Positions 52,378 through 59,890 of a stretch of 64,000 nucleotides of DNA are shown piece by piece. Within the stretch, counting starts at the first letter, position 1. Each line of letters opens with the position of its first letter. Both the position numbers and the translations under genes were made by a program. This DNA comes from Microbacterium sp. W4I20 (GTDB taxonomy: Bacteria; Actinomycetota; Actinomycetes; Actinomycetales; Microbacteriaceae). The stretch is taken from NCBI RefSeq assembly GCF_030816505.1, contig NZ_JAUSYB010000001.1:3968001-4032000 (forward strand), in the 5' to 3' direction. Below the pieces are notes generated by a model, which saw only the letters and a program-made list of their open reading frames with translations, ran no database searches and was not told the DNA's origin.

Positions 52378-53256
52378 ATGGCCGAGACGTATGTCCGTGA
52401 GCGCTCGGGTGACGGCCGCAAGGATCTGAAGTATCCGGCCGCACCCGAGCCGCTCGCCGTACCGGTGTACGACAACCACGCGCACCTCGAGATCCTCGAC
52501 GGCGATGAGCCGCTGTCGCTGACCGAGCAGCTCGACCGCGCGGCCGCGGTCGGCATCGCCGGGGTCATCCAGGCGTCCGGCGACGTCGAGTCGTCGCGGT
52601 GGGCGGTCGAGGCCGCGGCATCCGATCGTCGCGTCCTCGCGGCCGTCGCCATCCACCCGAACGATGCGCCGACCTATGCCGAGGAGGGCCGCCTCGACGA
52701 GGCGATCGCCGTGATCGACGAGCTCGCCGCGCACCCGCGCACTCGGGCGATCGGGGAGACGGGGCTCGACTTCTTCCGCACCGAGGCCGAGCGCCGGGGG
52801 CCGCAGCACGAATCCTTCGAGGCGCACATCGCGCTGGCGAAGAAGCACGGCATCGCGATGCAGATCCACGATCGTGATGCGCATGACGCGGTGCTGGAGA
52901 CGCTCGGCCGTGTCGGCGCCCCCGAGCGGACCGTCTTCCACTGCTTCTCCGGCGACGACGCGATGGCCAGGATCTGCGCGGATGCCGGCTACCACCTGTC
53001 CTTCGCCGGCAACGTCACGTTCAAGAACGCACAGAACCTCCGCGATGCCCTGAAGGTCACGCCGCTCGACCGCATCCTGGTCGAGACCGACGCGCCGTTC
53101 CTGACGCCGGTGCCGCTGCGCGGGAGGCCCAACGCCCCGTACCTGGTGCCGATCACGGTGCGCTTCATGGCCGCGGAACTCGGCCTCGACGTCGATGAGC
53201 TCTCGGCGCAGATCGCCGCCAATACGCTGCGCGTCTACGGCTCCTTCGACGACTGA
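52378..53256 (+). CDS. tatD: TatD family metal-dependent hydrolase/DNase
   Basis: 292 residues. A short N-terminal extension (about 30 residues) precedes DNHAHLEI with the HxH metal pair; AIGETGLDFFRTEAERRG, QIHDRDAHD, VFHCFSGD and LVETDAPFLTP complete the TatD metal site. Members are 3' to 5' exonucleases or deoxyribonucleases. The ATG is 3 nt after the metG stop, so it is in the metG operon. In many actinobacteria rpfB lies next; here a toxin-antitoxin pair does. Confidence 0.94.
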   Translation: MAETYVRERSGDGRKDLKYPAAPEPLAVPVYDNHAHLEILDGDEPLSLTEQLDRAAAVGIAGVIQASGDVESSRWAVEAAASDRRVLAAVAIHPNDAPTYAEEGRLDEAIAVIDELAAHPRTRAIGETGLDFFRTEAERRGPQHESFEAHIALAKKHGIAMQIHDRDAHDAVLETLGRVGAPERTVFHCFSGDDAMARICADAGYHLSFAGNVTFKNAQNLRDALKVTPLDRILVETDAPFLTPVPLRGRPNAPYLVPITVRFMAAELGLDVDELSAQIAANTLRVYGSFDD

Positions 53257-53266
53257 ACTGCTGCCA

Positions 53267-53298
53267 TGTAGTCACGCGCTGGTAAGCTTGTGACCACA
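53267..53298 (+). promoter_or_regulatory. Promoter and operator dyad of the toxin-antitoxin pair
   Basis: TGTAGTCAC (53267-53275) and GTGACCACA (53290-53298) match in 8 of 9 inverted positions around a 14-nt spacer that contains the -10 TAAGCT (53283-53288). The downstream AAAGGAGG is a perfect ribosome-binding site for the ATG at 53311. Confidence 0.65.
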
Positions 53299-53310
53299 AA
53301 GGAGGCAGCC

Positions 53311-53568
53311 ATGCAGCAGGTCGGAATCCGCGAGCTCAAGACGCATCTCAGCGCTTACGTGAGTGCGGCGCGCTCAGGGGAGAGCACCGTCATCACCGAC
53401 CGAGGGATCGCGGTCGCGAGACTGGTGCCGATCACGTCCGAAGACGCGCTGGAGAGGTTGATCGTCGAGGGGATCGCAACCAGACCGTCTGCTGCGCGTC
53501 GGCCCCGACCGGCACCGATCGACGCGGGGAGTGCTCTCAGCGATCTCGTCATCGAGCAGCGTGGATGA
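53311..53568 (+). CDS. Antitoxin, Phd/YefM (VapB-like) family
   Basis: 85 residues. MQQVGIRELKTHLSAYV and TVITDRGIAVARLVPI form the N-terminal DNA-binding fold of Phd/YefM antitoxins; the Arg/Pro-rich C-terminal part (ATRPSAARRPRPAP) is likely unstructured until bound to the toxin. It should neutralise the PIN toxin encoded next (ATGA overlap) and repress the pair through the dyad upstream. An in-frame codon at 53290 is too close to the -10 to be the start. Confidence 0.88.
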   Translation: MQQVGIRELKTHLSAYVSAARSGESTVITDRGIAVARLVPITSEDALERLIVEGIATRPSAARRPRPAPIDAGSALSDLVIEQRG

Positions 53569-54008
53569 TCGTCTACTTCGACACATCGGCGTTCGTGCCC
53601 CTGCTGCTGCAGGAGCCGGGAACCCCCGTCGCCTCCCGCCTCTGGGACGAGGGGCTCGCCGTGTTCAGCTCGCGCCTCATCATCGTGGAGACGGCCGCTG
53701 CCATAGCCATGAGCCGGCGGATGGGCCGAGTGTCTCCCGACCAGGCCGAGGAATTGGGAGCGGCGTGCGATGAGCTCGTCTCGCAACTGACGCTGGTGGA
53801 GGCCGCTCCGACGGTCGTCGAGACGGCGGCGGAGCTTGCCGGCAGACACGGCCTCCGCGGATACGATGCCATGCATCTCGCGTCGGTCTCGATGGTGCTC
53901 ACCACGGGCGTGCTGTTCGCCAGCGGAGACCAGCGTCTGCTCGCAGCCGCGCTCGCCGAGGGCTTCGAGACCGTCGACACGAGCGGCCGGTCTGCCTCGG
54001 CGTCGTAG
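53565..54008 (+). CDS. PIN-domain ribonuclease toxin (VapC family)
   Basis: 147 residues. PIN catalytic acids are all present: D6 in FDTSAF, E42 in VETAAA, D101 in GYDAMHLAS and D122 in ASGDQRLL. VapC toxins cut specific tRNA or rRNA loops when freed from antitoxin. Start overlaps the antitoxin by 4 nt; its end is 1 nt from the convergent MFS gene. It lies inside an otherwise conserved housekeeping block, so it was probably acquired. Confidence 0.92.
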   Translation: MIVYFDTSAFVPLLLQEPGTPVASRLWDEGLAVFSSRLIIVETAAAIAMSRRMGRVSPDQAEELGAACDELVSQLTLVEAAPTVVETAAELAGRHGLRGYDAMHLASVSMVLTTGVLFASGDQRLLAAALAEGFETVDTSGRSASAS

Positions 54009-54009
54009 G

Positions 54010-55260
54010 TCAGCCCTCGCCGGGCTCTTCCACTGATCTCGCACTGACGATCTGCGAGATCGGCTTCCACACGAAGACCAGCGTGAGGGCTGCACCCACG
54101 AAGGCGAACCACCACGGTGCCGTGAGACCCCAGATCTGCGCGATCACACCGCCGAGTGCCTGACCGATCACCATGCCGCCGAAGACGCCCACCATGTTCA
54201 CCGACGCGACCCGACCCTGCAGTTCAGCCGGTACGAGTCGCTGCCGGACGGTGGTCGAGATCGTTCCCCAGACGAACGCATACGCGCCGAAGAAGAACAT
54301 GATCACCAGCGCGACCCAACCCGTCGTGGTGAGCGCGAACGAGAGGTGCATGAGCACCTCGAGCGACAGCACGACGCGCATGAGCGTCGCGAACGACACG
54401 TGCCGCTCGAGCCAGCCGAAGCTCAGCGTCGCGAGGATACCGCCCGCGGCGGACGCGGTCGTGAGTGCGCCGTAACCGACGGCGCCCATCTGCAGGTGCT
54501 CGGTGGCGTACAGCACGAGCACGCCCCAGGGCGCGGCCCAGGTGACGTTGAACACCAGGATGATCAGCACGAGCATGCGCACCGGCGGGTTGCGCCACAG
54601 CCAGCGGAGCCCCTCGGCGATGTCGGTGTGCACCGGCGGATGCTCATCGGTATCGCGCGGCGGGACCGGCGTCTTCGCCATGCGGGAGATCAGCACGACC
54701 GCGAGCGACACGCAGACCACCTCGACGAGGAACGGCCACGCCGTTCCTGCCGCGAACAGGAACGCCCCGAGCGGAGGCCCGGCGAACTGGTTCGCGACGA
54801 GGTATCCGGCCTGCAGGCGTGCATTGCCGAGTCCCAGGTCGGCCGGCTTCACCAGCATCGGCAGCAGAGTGCTCCCGGCGGTGTCGACGAACACCTCGGC
54901 AGTGCCGTAGAGGAAGGCGACGGCGAGCACGATCCAGATGTTGGCGGATCCGGTGACGAGGAACACGCAGAGACCGGCGAGGACGACCGCCCTGGCGCCG
55001 TTGGCGAACATGACGAGGCGACGCCGGTCGAAGCGGTCGGCGATCGCCCCCGCGTGCAGGCCGAAGAGCAGCCAGGGCAGGAACTGCAGGATCGCGCCGG
55101 CCGCGACGAGGATCGGGGACGACGTCATCGACGCGATCAGGAGCGGAGCCGCCGCGAGGGCGACGCCGTCGCCGACGTTGCTGGTCCACGACGACGCGAG
55201 CAGCCATCGGAAGTCACGGCCCATGCGGCGGGGCGCGACGAGTTCACCGAGAGAGGGCAT
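54010..55260 (-). CDS. MFS transporter (MFS_3/EntS-like exporter)
   Basis: 416 residues, about twelve helices. FRWLLASSWTSNVGDGVALA opens helix 1, and AGAIADRFDRRRLVMFANG between helices 2 and 3 is the conserved MFS loop. The pattern fits the MFS_3 group that exports siderophores or macrolides; the actual substrate is unknown. Divergent from rsmA with 36 bp between start codons and its own -10. Confidence 0.9.
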   Translation of the reverse strand: MPSLGELVAPRRMGRDFRWLLASSWTSNVGDGVALAAAPLLIASMTSSPILVAAGAILQFLPWLLFGLHAGAIADRFDRRRLVMFANGARAVVLAGLCVFLVTGSANIWIVLAVAFLYGTAEVFVDTAGSTLLPMLVKPADLGLGNARLQAGYLVANQFAGPPLGAFLFAAGTAWPFLVEVVCVSLAVVLISRMAKTPVPPRDTDEHPPVHTDIAEGLRWLWRNPPVRMLVLIILVFNVTWAAPWGVLVLYATEHLQMGAVGYGALTTASAAGGILATLSFGWLERHVSFATLMRVVLSLEVLMHLSFALTTTGWVALVIMFFFGAYAFVWGTISTTVRQRLVPAELQGRVASVNMVGVFGGMVIGQALGGVIAQIWGLTAPWWFAFVGAALTLVFVWKPISQIVSARSVEEPGEG

Positions 55261-55272
55261 CTCGAAAGACTA
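55261..55272 (-). promoter_or_regulatory. Leaderless promoter of the MFS gene, -10 TAGTCT
   Basis: TAGTCT (minus strand, 55272-55267) is 6 nt before the ATG; only 12 bp separate it from the rsmA -10. Confidence 0.55.
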
Positions 55273-55284
55273 CTGAGGGTGAGG

Positions 55285-55296
55285 GACAATGGAGGG
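55285..55296 (+). promoter_or_regulatory. Leaderless promoter of rsmA, -10 GACAAT
   Basis: GACAAT (55285-55290) lies 6 nt before the ATG at 55297. GGAGGG fills the gap but is too close to the ATG for normal ribosome binding. Confidence 0.5.
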
Positions 55297-56166
55297 ATGA
55301 CCATCACGCTGCTCGGCGCCACCGAGATCCGCCGCCTCGCCGCCGAGCTCGACGTGACCCCGACGAAGAAGCTCGGACAGAACTTCGTCGTCGATGCGAA
55401 CACCGTGCGCAAGATCGTGCAGGCCGCTCGGGTGCAGCCGGGCGAGCGGGTCGTCGAGGTGGGCCCCGGCCTCGGCTCCCTCACTCTCGCGATCCTCGAG
55501 ACCGGTGCCGCCGTGACCGCAGTGGAGATCGACCACCGCCTGGCCGCCCGGCTCGCGCAGACCGCCGCGGAGCACGGCGTGGCACCCGACATGCTCACGG
55601 TCGTCGACGCCGATGCGCTCCGCATCACCGAGCTGCACGGCGAACCCACTGTGCTGGTCGCGAACCTGCCCTACAACGTCTCGGTCCCGGTGCTCCTGCA
55701 CTTCCTCGAGAGCTTCAGCTACCTCCAGCGCGGCGTGGTCATGGTGCAGTCCGAGGTCGCCGAGCGCCTGGCCGCCAAGCCGGGCTCCAAGATCTACGGC
55801 ACGCCGAGCGTCAAGGCCGCCTGGTACGGCGAGTGGAAGCTCTCCGGCACCGTGTCGCGTCAGGTGTTCTGGCCGGTGCCGAACGTCGACAGCCTGCTGG
55901 TCGGGTTCGACCGGTCGGAGGGCGAGCGCGGCAGCGAGGAGGAGCGTCGGCGCACCTTCCAGATCGTGGATGCCGCGTTCAACCAGCGGCGGAAGATGCT
56001 CCGGCAGGCGCTGTCCGGAATCTTCGGCAGTTCCGCCGCGGCATCCGAAGCCCTCATCGCCGCCGGTGTCGCACCGACCGCCCGCGGCGAAGACCTGACG
56101 GTGGAGGACTACCAGCGCATCGCGCAGCACGCGGGATCGATGAGCGGGGCGGGCATCAGGGACTAA
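55297..56166 (+). CDS. rsmA: 16S rRNA dimethyladenosine transferase RsmA (KsgA)
   Basis: 289 residues. KKLGQNFVVD near 24, SAM-binding VEVGPGLGSLTLAIL near 50-64, and the target-base motif NLPYNVS near 124 identify KsgA/RsmA, which dimethylates two adjacent adenines at the 3' end of 16S rRNA; loss gives kasugamycin resistance. Followed by an aldo/keto reductase and ispE; rsmA next to ispE is the usual actinobacterial order. Confidence 0.96.
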   Translation: MTITLLGATEIRRLAAELDVTPTKKLGQNFVVDANTVRKIVQAARVQPGERVVEVGPGLGSLTLAILETGAAVTAVEIDHRLAARLAQTAAEHGVAPDMLTVVDADALRITELHGEPTVLVANLPYNVSVPVLLHFLESFSYLQRGVVMVQSEVAERLAAKPGSKIYGTPSVKAAWYGEWKLSGTVSRQVFWPVPNVDSLLVGFDRSEGERGSEEERRRTFQIVDAAFNQRRKMLRQALSGIFGSSAAASEALIAAGVAPTARGEDLTVEDYQRIAQHAGSMSGAGIRD

Positions 56167-56175
56167 TCTGGCACG
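56164..56175 (+). promoter_or_regulatory. Leaderless promoter, -10 TAATCT
   Basis: TAATCT (56164-56169) overlaps the rsmA stop codon and is 6 nt before the GTG at 56176. Confidence 0.55.
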
Positions 56176-57243
56176 GTGACCGAGTCCCCGCGCTTCAGCC
56201 CCGACGTTCCCGAACTGCACCGTCCGTACACGGCCGACGAGAGCCGCTATCAGCGGTTCGCCTACCGCCAGGTCGGCTCCTCGGGCCTCTACCTGCCGCC
56301 GATCTCGCTCGGTCTGTGGTGGAACTTCGGCGACAACATCCCCCTCGACAACCAGCGCGCGCTGCTGCGCCACGCGTTCGACAACGGGATCACGCACTTC
56401 GACCTCGCCAACAACTACGGCCCGCCGTACGGGTCGGCCGAGAAGAACTTCGGCCGCATCTTCGCCGAGGACTTCCGCCCATACCGCGACGAGCTGATCA
56501 TCTCGTCGAAGGCCGGCTGGGACATGTGGCCGGGGCCGTACGGCGACTTCGCGAGCCGCAAATACATCCTCGCGAGCGCCGAGCAGTCGCTGACCCGCAT
56601 GGGCCTCGATCACGTCGACATCTTCTACTCGCACCGTGCCGACCCGGTGACACCGGTCGCCGAGACGGTCGCCGCGCTCGACACCCTGGTGCGCCAGGGG
56701 AAGGCGCTCTACGTCGGCATCTCGTCGTACAGTGCCGAGCGCACCGCCGAGGCCGTCGCGGTCGCGAAGGAGCTCGGTACGCCGCTGGTCATCCACCAGC
56801 CGGCCTACTCGATCCTCAACCGCTGGGTCGAGGACGGCCTGACCGAGACGCTGGAGCAGTCGGGGATGGGTGCCATCGCCTTCACGCCGCTCGCGCAGGG
56901 ACTGCTCACCGACAAGTACCTCGGTGACGGTACGGCCGAGCGCGCCCAGCAGCGCGGCTCGCTGCCGGAGGGCCGTCTGAGCGACGACGCCGTGCAGACC
57001 CTCCGTTCGCTGAACGACATCGCGCAGCAGCGGGGGCAGTCGCTCGCGCAGCTCGCGCTGCAGTGGGTGCTGCGCAACCCCGTCGTCGTCTCGGCTCTGA
57101 TCGGAGCATCCCGTCCTGAGCAGCTCGACGAGAACATCGCGGCCGTGAACGGTCCGGAGTTCACGGCCGACGAGCTCGCCCGCATCGATGAGCTCTCCGG
57201 TGCCATCGACGTGAACCTCTGGGCGACGTCGTCGGAACTGTGA
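56176..57243 (+). CDS. Aldo/keto reductase, YghZ/L-glyceraldehyde-3-phosphate reductase type
   Basis: 355 residues, AKR14-like. FDLANNYGPPYGSAEKNFGRIF near 75-96 holds the catalytic Asp and Tyr; SSKAGWDMWPGPYGDFASR and YSHRADP supply Lys and His. The closely related YghZ detoxifies methylglyoxal and reduces L-glyceraldehyde 3-phosphate. GTG start fixed by the -10 element. It is inserted between rsmA and ispE, which are adjacent in many relatives, and is 7 bp from ispE. Confidence 0.92.
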   Translation: MTESPRFSPDVPELHRPYTADESRYQRFAYRQVGSSGLYLPPISLGLWWNFGDNIPLDNQRALLRHAFDNGITHFDLANNYGPPYGSAEKNFGRIFAEDFRPYRDELIISSKAGWDMWPGPYGDFASRKYILASAEQSLTRMGLDHVDIFYSHRADPVTPVAETVAALDTLVRQGKALYVGISSYSAERTAEAVAVAKELGTPLVIHQPAYSILNRWVEDGLTETLEQSGMGAIAFTPLAQGLLTDKYLGDGTAERAQQRGSLPEGRLSDDAVQTLRSLNDIAQQRGQSLAQLALQWVLRNPVVVSALIGASRPEQLDENIAAVNGPEFTADELARIDELSGAIDVNLWATSSEL

Positions 57244-57250
57244 CCCGACC

Positions 57251-58183
57251 ATGAGCCTCGCCTCGTCGACCGGATCCGTGCATGTGCGCGCGCCGGGGAA
57301 GATCAACGTCTACCTCGGCGTCGGCGGGCGCGACGACGACGGCTATCACGCGCTGGCGACCGTGTTCCAGGCGGTCTCGCTGTACGAGGACGTCATCGCG
57401 CGGCACGACGACGGCTTCTCGCTCACGGTCTCCGGCGTCGAAGACGTCGCCTCCGTCCCGCTCGACGACCGAAATCTGGCGATGCGGGCGGCCAAGCTGC
57501 TGGCCGCCGCCACCGAGTATCCGGGCGGCGTGGCGCTCGAGATCCGTAAGAGCGTTCCCGTCGCCGGCGGCATGGGGGGCGGATCGGCGGATGCTGCTGC
57601 GGCACTGGTCGCGTGCGACGCGCTCTGGGGCACCGGGCTCTCACCGGCGCGGCTGCATGACCTCGCCGCGCGGCTCGGCGCCGACGTGCCGTTCGCGCTG
57701 CACGGCGGCACCGCGGTGGGCACCGGCCGCGGCGATCACCTGAACCCGGCGCTCGCGCGCGGACGCTTCGACTGGATCCTGGTGACCAGCGACCAGGGAC
57801 TGTCGACGCCGGTCGTGTACCAGCGGCTGGACCTCCTGCGCGAGGAGCACGGCGCCCTCGCCGACGATCCGCCGATGTCGCTCGACGTGCCGATCCCGGT
57901 GCTCCAGGCCCTGCGAGCGGGCGACCCCGTGCAGCTCGCCGAGGGTCTGGAGAACGACCTGCAGACGGCGGCCGTGTACGAGCGCCCCGATCTCGAGGAC
58001 GTGATCCGGCAGGGCGTCGCCGCCGGCGCTCTGCAGGGGATCGTGTCCGGTTCGGGCCCCACGGTCGCGCTGCTGTGCCCCGACCCGGAGACCGCGCAGG
58101 ACGTGCAGACGTCGCTGCGCGAGGCGGGCCTCGACCCGCTGCACGTGCACGGGCCGGTCGCCGGAGCGCGGATCCTCGCCTGA
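57251..58183 (+). CDS. ispE: 4-diphosphocytidyl-2-C-methyl-D-erythritol kinase
   Basis: 310 residues, GHMP kinase fold. VRAPGKINVYLGVGGRDDDG at the start, the ATP loop PVAGGMGGGSADAAAAL near 100, and GIVSGSGPTVALLC at the end are diagnostic. It phosphorylates CDP-ME in the non-mevalonate isoprenoid pathway, which supplies the polyprenyl phosphate used by the PMT encoded 17 kb upstream. Start is 7 nt after the reductase stop, so co-transcription is likely. Confidence 0.95.
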   Translation: MSLASSTGSVHVRAPGKINVYLGVGGRDDDGYHALATVFQAVSLYEDVIARHDDGFSLTVSGVEDVASVPLDDRNLAMRAAKLLAAATEYPGGVALEIRKSVPVAGGMGGGSADAAAALVACDALWGTGLSPARLHDLAARLGADVPFALHGGTAVGTGRGDHLNPALARGRFDWILVTSDQGLSTPVVYQRLDLLREEHGALADDPPMSLDVPIPVLQALRAGDPVQLAEGLENDLQTAAVYERPDLEDVIRQGVAAGALQGIVSGSGPTVALLCPDPETAQDVQTSLREAGLDPLHVHGPVAGARILA

Positions 58184-58247
58184 CCTGTGATCGGTAGTCG
58201 CGGCGCCTGAATAGCCTGACATCACGAACCTCGGAGAAGGAGTGATC

Positions 58248-58673
58248 ATGGGACTGTTCAGGGTGACCCGCAAGTCGCAGCAGGAACGCCAGGAGGAGGG
58301 GCTCCAGATGGCCGACGACATCGCCGCGGGTCGGGGGTTCCTCGGCAAGATGACGAAGGCGTTCATGGGGAGCGAGTTCACTGAGGCGATGCAGCAGGCG
58401 ACGTCGTCGATCCACCAGGCCGAGCACGTGGCGGCGCTGCGGGCGGCCGGGGTGCCGACTCAGCCGGCCACCGTGCTGGGGCTGCAGGACACCGGGCAGA
58501 CGATCAATGACAACCCGCGCGTCGTGCTGACGCTGCAGCTCGGCGCGCAGGCTGTCGCGATCCCGGCACTCGTGTCGCGTCTGGAGATCCCGCGGGTGGG
58601 GGAGCAGGTGCTCGTGGTGACCGATCCGCAGAGCGGCGAACTCCTGTACGCCGGGCTCGCTCCGCGGACCTGA
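58248..58673 (+). CDS. Conserved hypothetical actinobacterial protein
   Basis: 141 residues, soluble. The first half is helical with a KSQQERQEEGLQMADDIA stretch; the second half (TVLGLQDTGQTINDNPRVVL, then IPALVSRLEIPRVGEQVLV) looks like a small beta-barrel domain. The NDNPRVVLTL pattern recurs in uncharacterised actinobacterial proteins. AAGGAG 6 nt before the ATG at 58248 decides the start over a GTG two codons earlier. A true terminator covers its end. Function unknown. Confidence 0.75.
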   Translation: MGLFRVTRKSQQERQEEGLQMADDIAAGRGFLGKMTKAFMGSEFTEAMQQATSSIHQAEHVAALRAAGVPTQPATVLGLQDTGQTINDNPRVVLTLQLGAQAVAIPALVSRLEIPRVGEQVLVVTDPQSGELLYAGLAPRT

Positions 58674-58685
58674 GCGGAGCCTTTT
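58659..58685 (+). terminator. Intrinsic terminator with T-run
   Basis: GCTCCGC (58659-58665) pairs with GCGGAGC (58674-58680), followed at once by CTTTT; it spans the stop codon of the preceding gene. Confidence 0.75.
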
Positions 58686-58766
58686 CGACATCGCGGATGC
58701 ACGCACGGCCTTCGACAGCCATAATGAGAAGGACGATGTGACCGTGCACATGCGAGGAGGCCTGCT

Positions 58767-59780
58767 GTGTCCACCGCCTCCGAGCGTGCTCGGCTGCCGA
58801 GCATCCGCGATGTCGCACGGCTTGCCGGCGTCTCGCACCAGACCGTGTCGCGTGTTCTGAACGATCACCCCAGCATCCGTCCTGAGACGAAGGCCAAGGT
58901 GCTCGACGCGATCTCCGTGCTCGACTACCGGCCGAATCTCGCGGCCCGCGCCCTCGTGACCAGCAAGTCGAACATGCTGGGCGTGCTCTCGGCCACGATC
59001 GGGGAGTTCGGTCCGGCGTCATCCATCGCCAGCATCGAGGACGCCGCCCGCGAGGAGGGCTATTCGGTGTCGACGCTGAACCTCGCCGACACCACGCCCG
59101 AGGCGATCGGGACCGCCGTCCGTCAGCTCGCGCGCGAGCAGGTCGACGGCATCGTCGTGCTCGCCCCGCAGGTGCGGGTCTTCCACGTGCTGCGCGGGAT
59201 GTCGCTGGACATGCCCTTCGTCAATCTTCAGACGGCCTCGGGGTCCGACGGCGTCAGTCTGTCCGCCGACCAGGTCGCGGGTGCCAGGGCGGCGACCGAG
59301 CACCTCATCTCCCTCGGGCACGTCGACATCCTGCACCTGGCCGGCCCGCAGGACTGGATCGAGGCGGAGTCTCGGATGCGCGGATACCTCGACGGGCTCC
59401 GCGAAGCGGATCTGCCCACGTTCCCGCCGATCCGGGGGGACTGGACCGCCGACTTCGGCTACTTCGCCGGGCAGGAGCTGTCGCGTCGACGCGACTTCAC
59501 CGCCGTGTTCGCCGCGAACGATCTGATGGCGATCGGTCTCATGCACGGCTTCCGCGATGCCGGCATCCGCGTGCCGCACGACGTCAGCGTCATCGGCTTC
59601 GACGACATCCCGGTGGCGGCGCACGTGGCGCCCACGCTGAGCACGGTCCACCAGGACTTCCCCGAGCTGGGTCGCCGGGCGGTCCGCATTCTCCTCGCGC
59701 AGATCCGCGGCGAGGAGCTGCCGGAGTTCGGCCCGCTGAAGACGCTGCTGCGGGCGCGCGAGTCCGCTGCATCACGGTAG
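58767..59780 (+). CDS. LacI family regulator of the ChvE/GguAB-type transporter
   Basis: 337 residues. Helix-turn-helix SIRDVARLAGVSHQTVSRVL (12-31), hinge DYRPNLAARALVTSKSN, and a sugar-binding core with FAANDLMAIGLMHGFRDAGI and VIGFDDIPVAAHVAPTLSTV, all standard LacI. GTG start with GAGGAGG 7 nt upstream; CATAAT at 58720-58725 is a possible -10. It is 110 bp upstream of, and in the same direction as, a monosaccharide ABC operon whose leader has a LacI-type palindrome. Confidence 0.92.
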   Translation: MSTASERARLPSIRDVARLAGVSHQTVSRVLNDHPSIRPETKAKVLDAISVLDYRPNLAARALVTSKSNMLGVLSATIGEFGPASSIASIEDAAREEGYSVSTLNLADTTPEAIGTAVRQLAREQVDGIVVLAPQVRVFHVLRGMSLDMPFVNLQTASGSDGVSLSADQVAGARAATEHLISLGHVDILHLAGPQDWIEAESRMRGYLDGLREADLPTFPPIRGDWTADFGYFAGQELSRRRDFTAVFAANDLMAIGLMHGFRDAGIRVPHDVSVIGFDDIPVAAHVAPTLSTVHQDFPELGRRAVRILLAQIRGEELPEFGPLKTLLRARESAASR

Positions 59781-59803
59781 CGACACGAAATCCGCACCCG
59801 GAC

Positions 59804-59857
59804 TTGACAGATGTCCCGTCGTGCGAGGACGATGTAATCCAATGTGAACGGTCACAT
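59804..59857 (+). promoter_or_regulatory. TTGACA box and LacI-type operator before the GguA gene
   Basis: TTGACA (59804-59809) is a perfect -35, but the nearest AT-rich -10 candidate (TGTAAT, 59833-59838) is 23 nt away, longer than usual. ATGTGAACGGTCACAT (59842-59857) is a 6-bp-arm palindrome with the central CG typical of LacI sites; a further GTGACC half-site follows at 59863. Confidence 0.6.
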
Positions 59858-59890
59858 CGAAGGTGACCGCACGTCTGCAAGGAAAGATAC

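Noticed and set aside
53290..53310. GTG at 53290 as a longer start of the antitoxin
   Set aside because: It begins 1 nt after the -10 hexamer, so it would not be on the mRNA; AAAGGAGG clearly serves the ATG at 53311.
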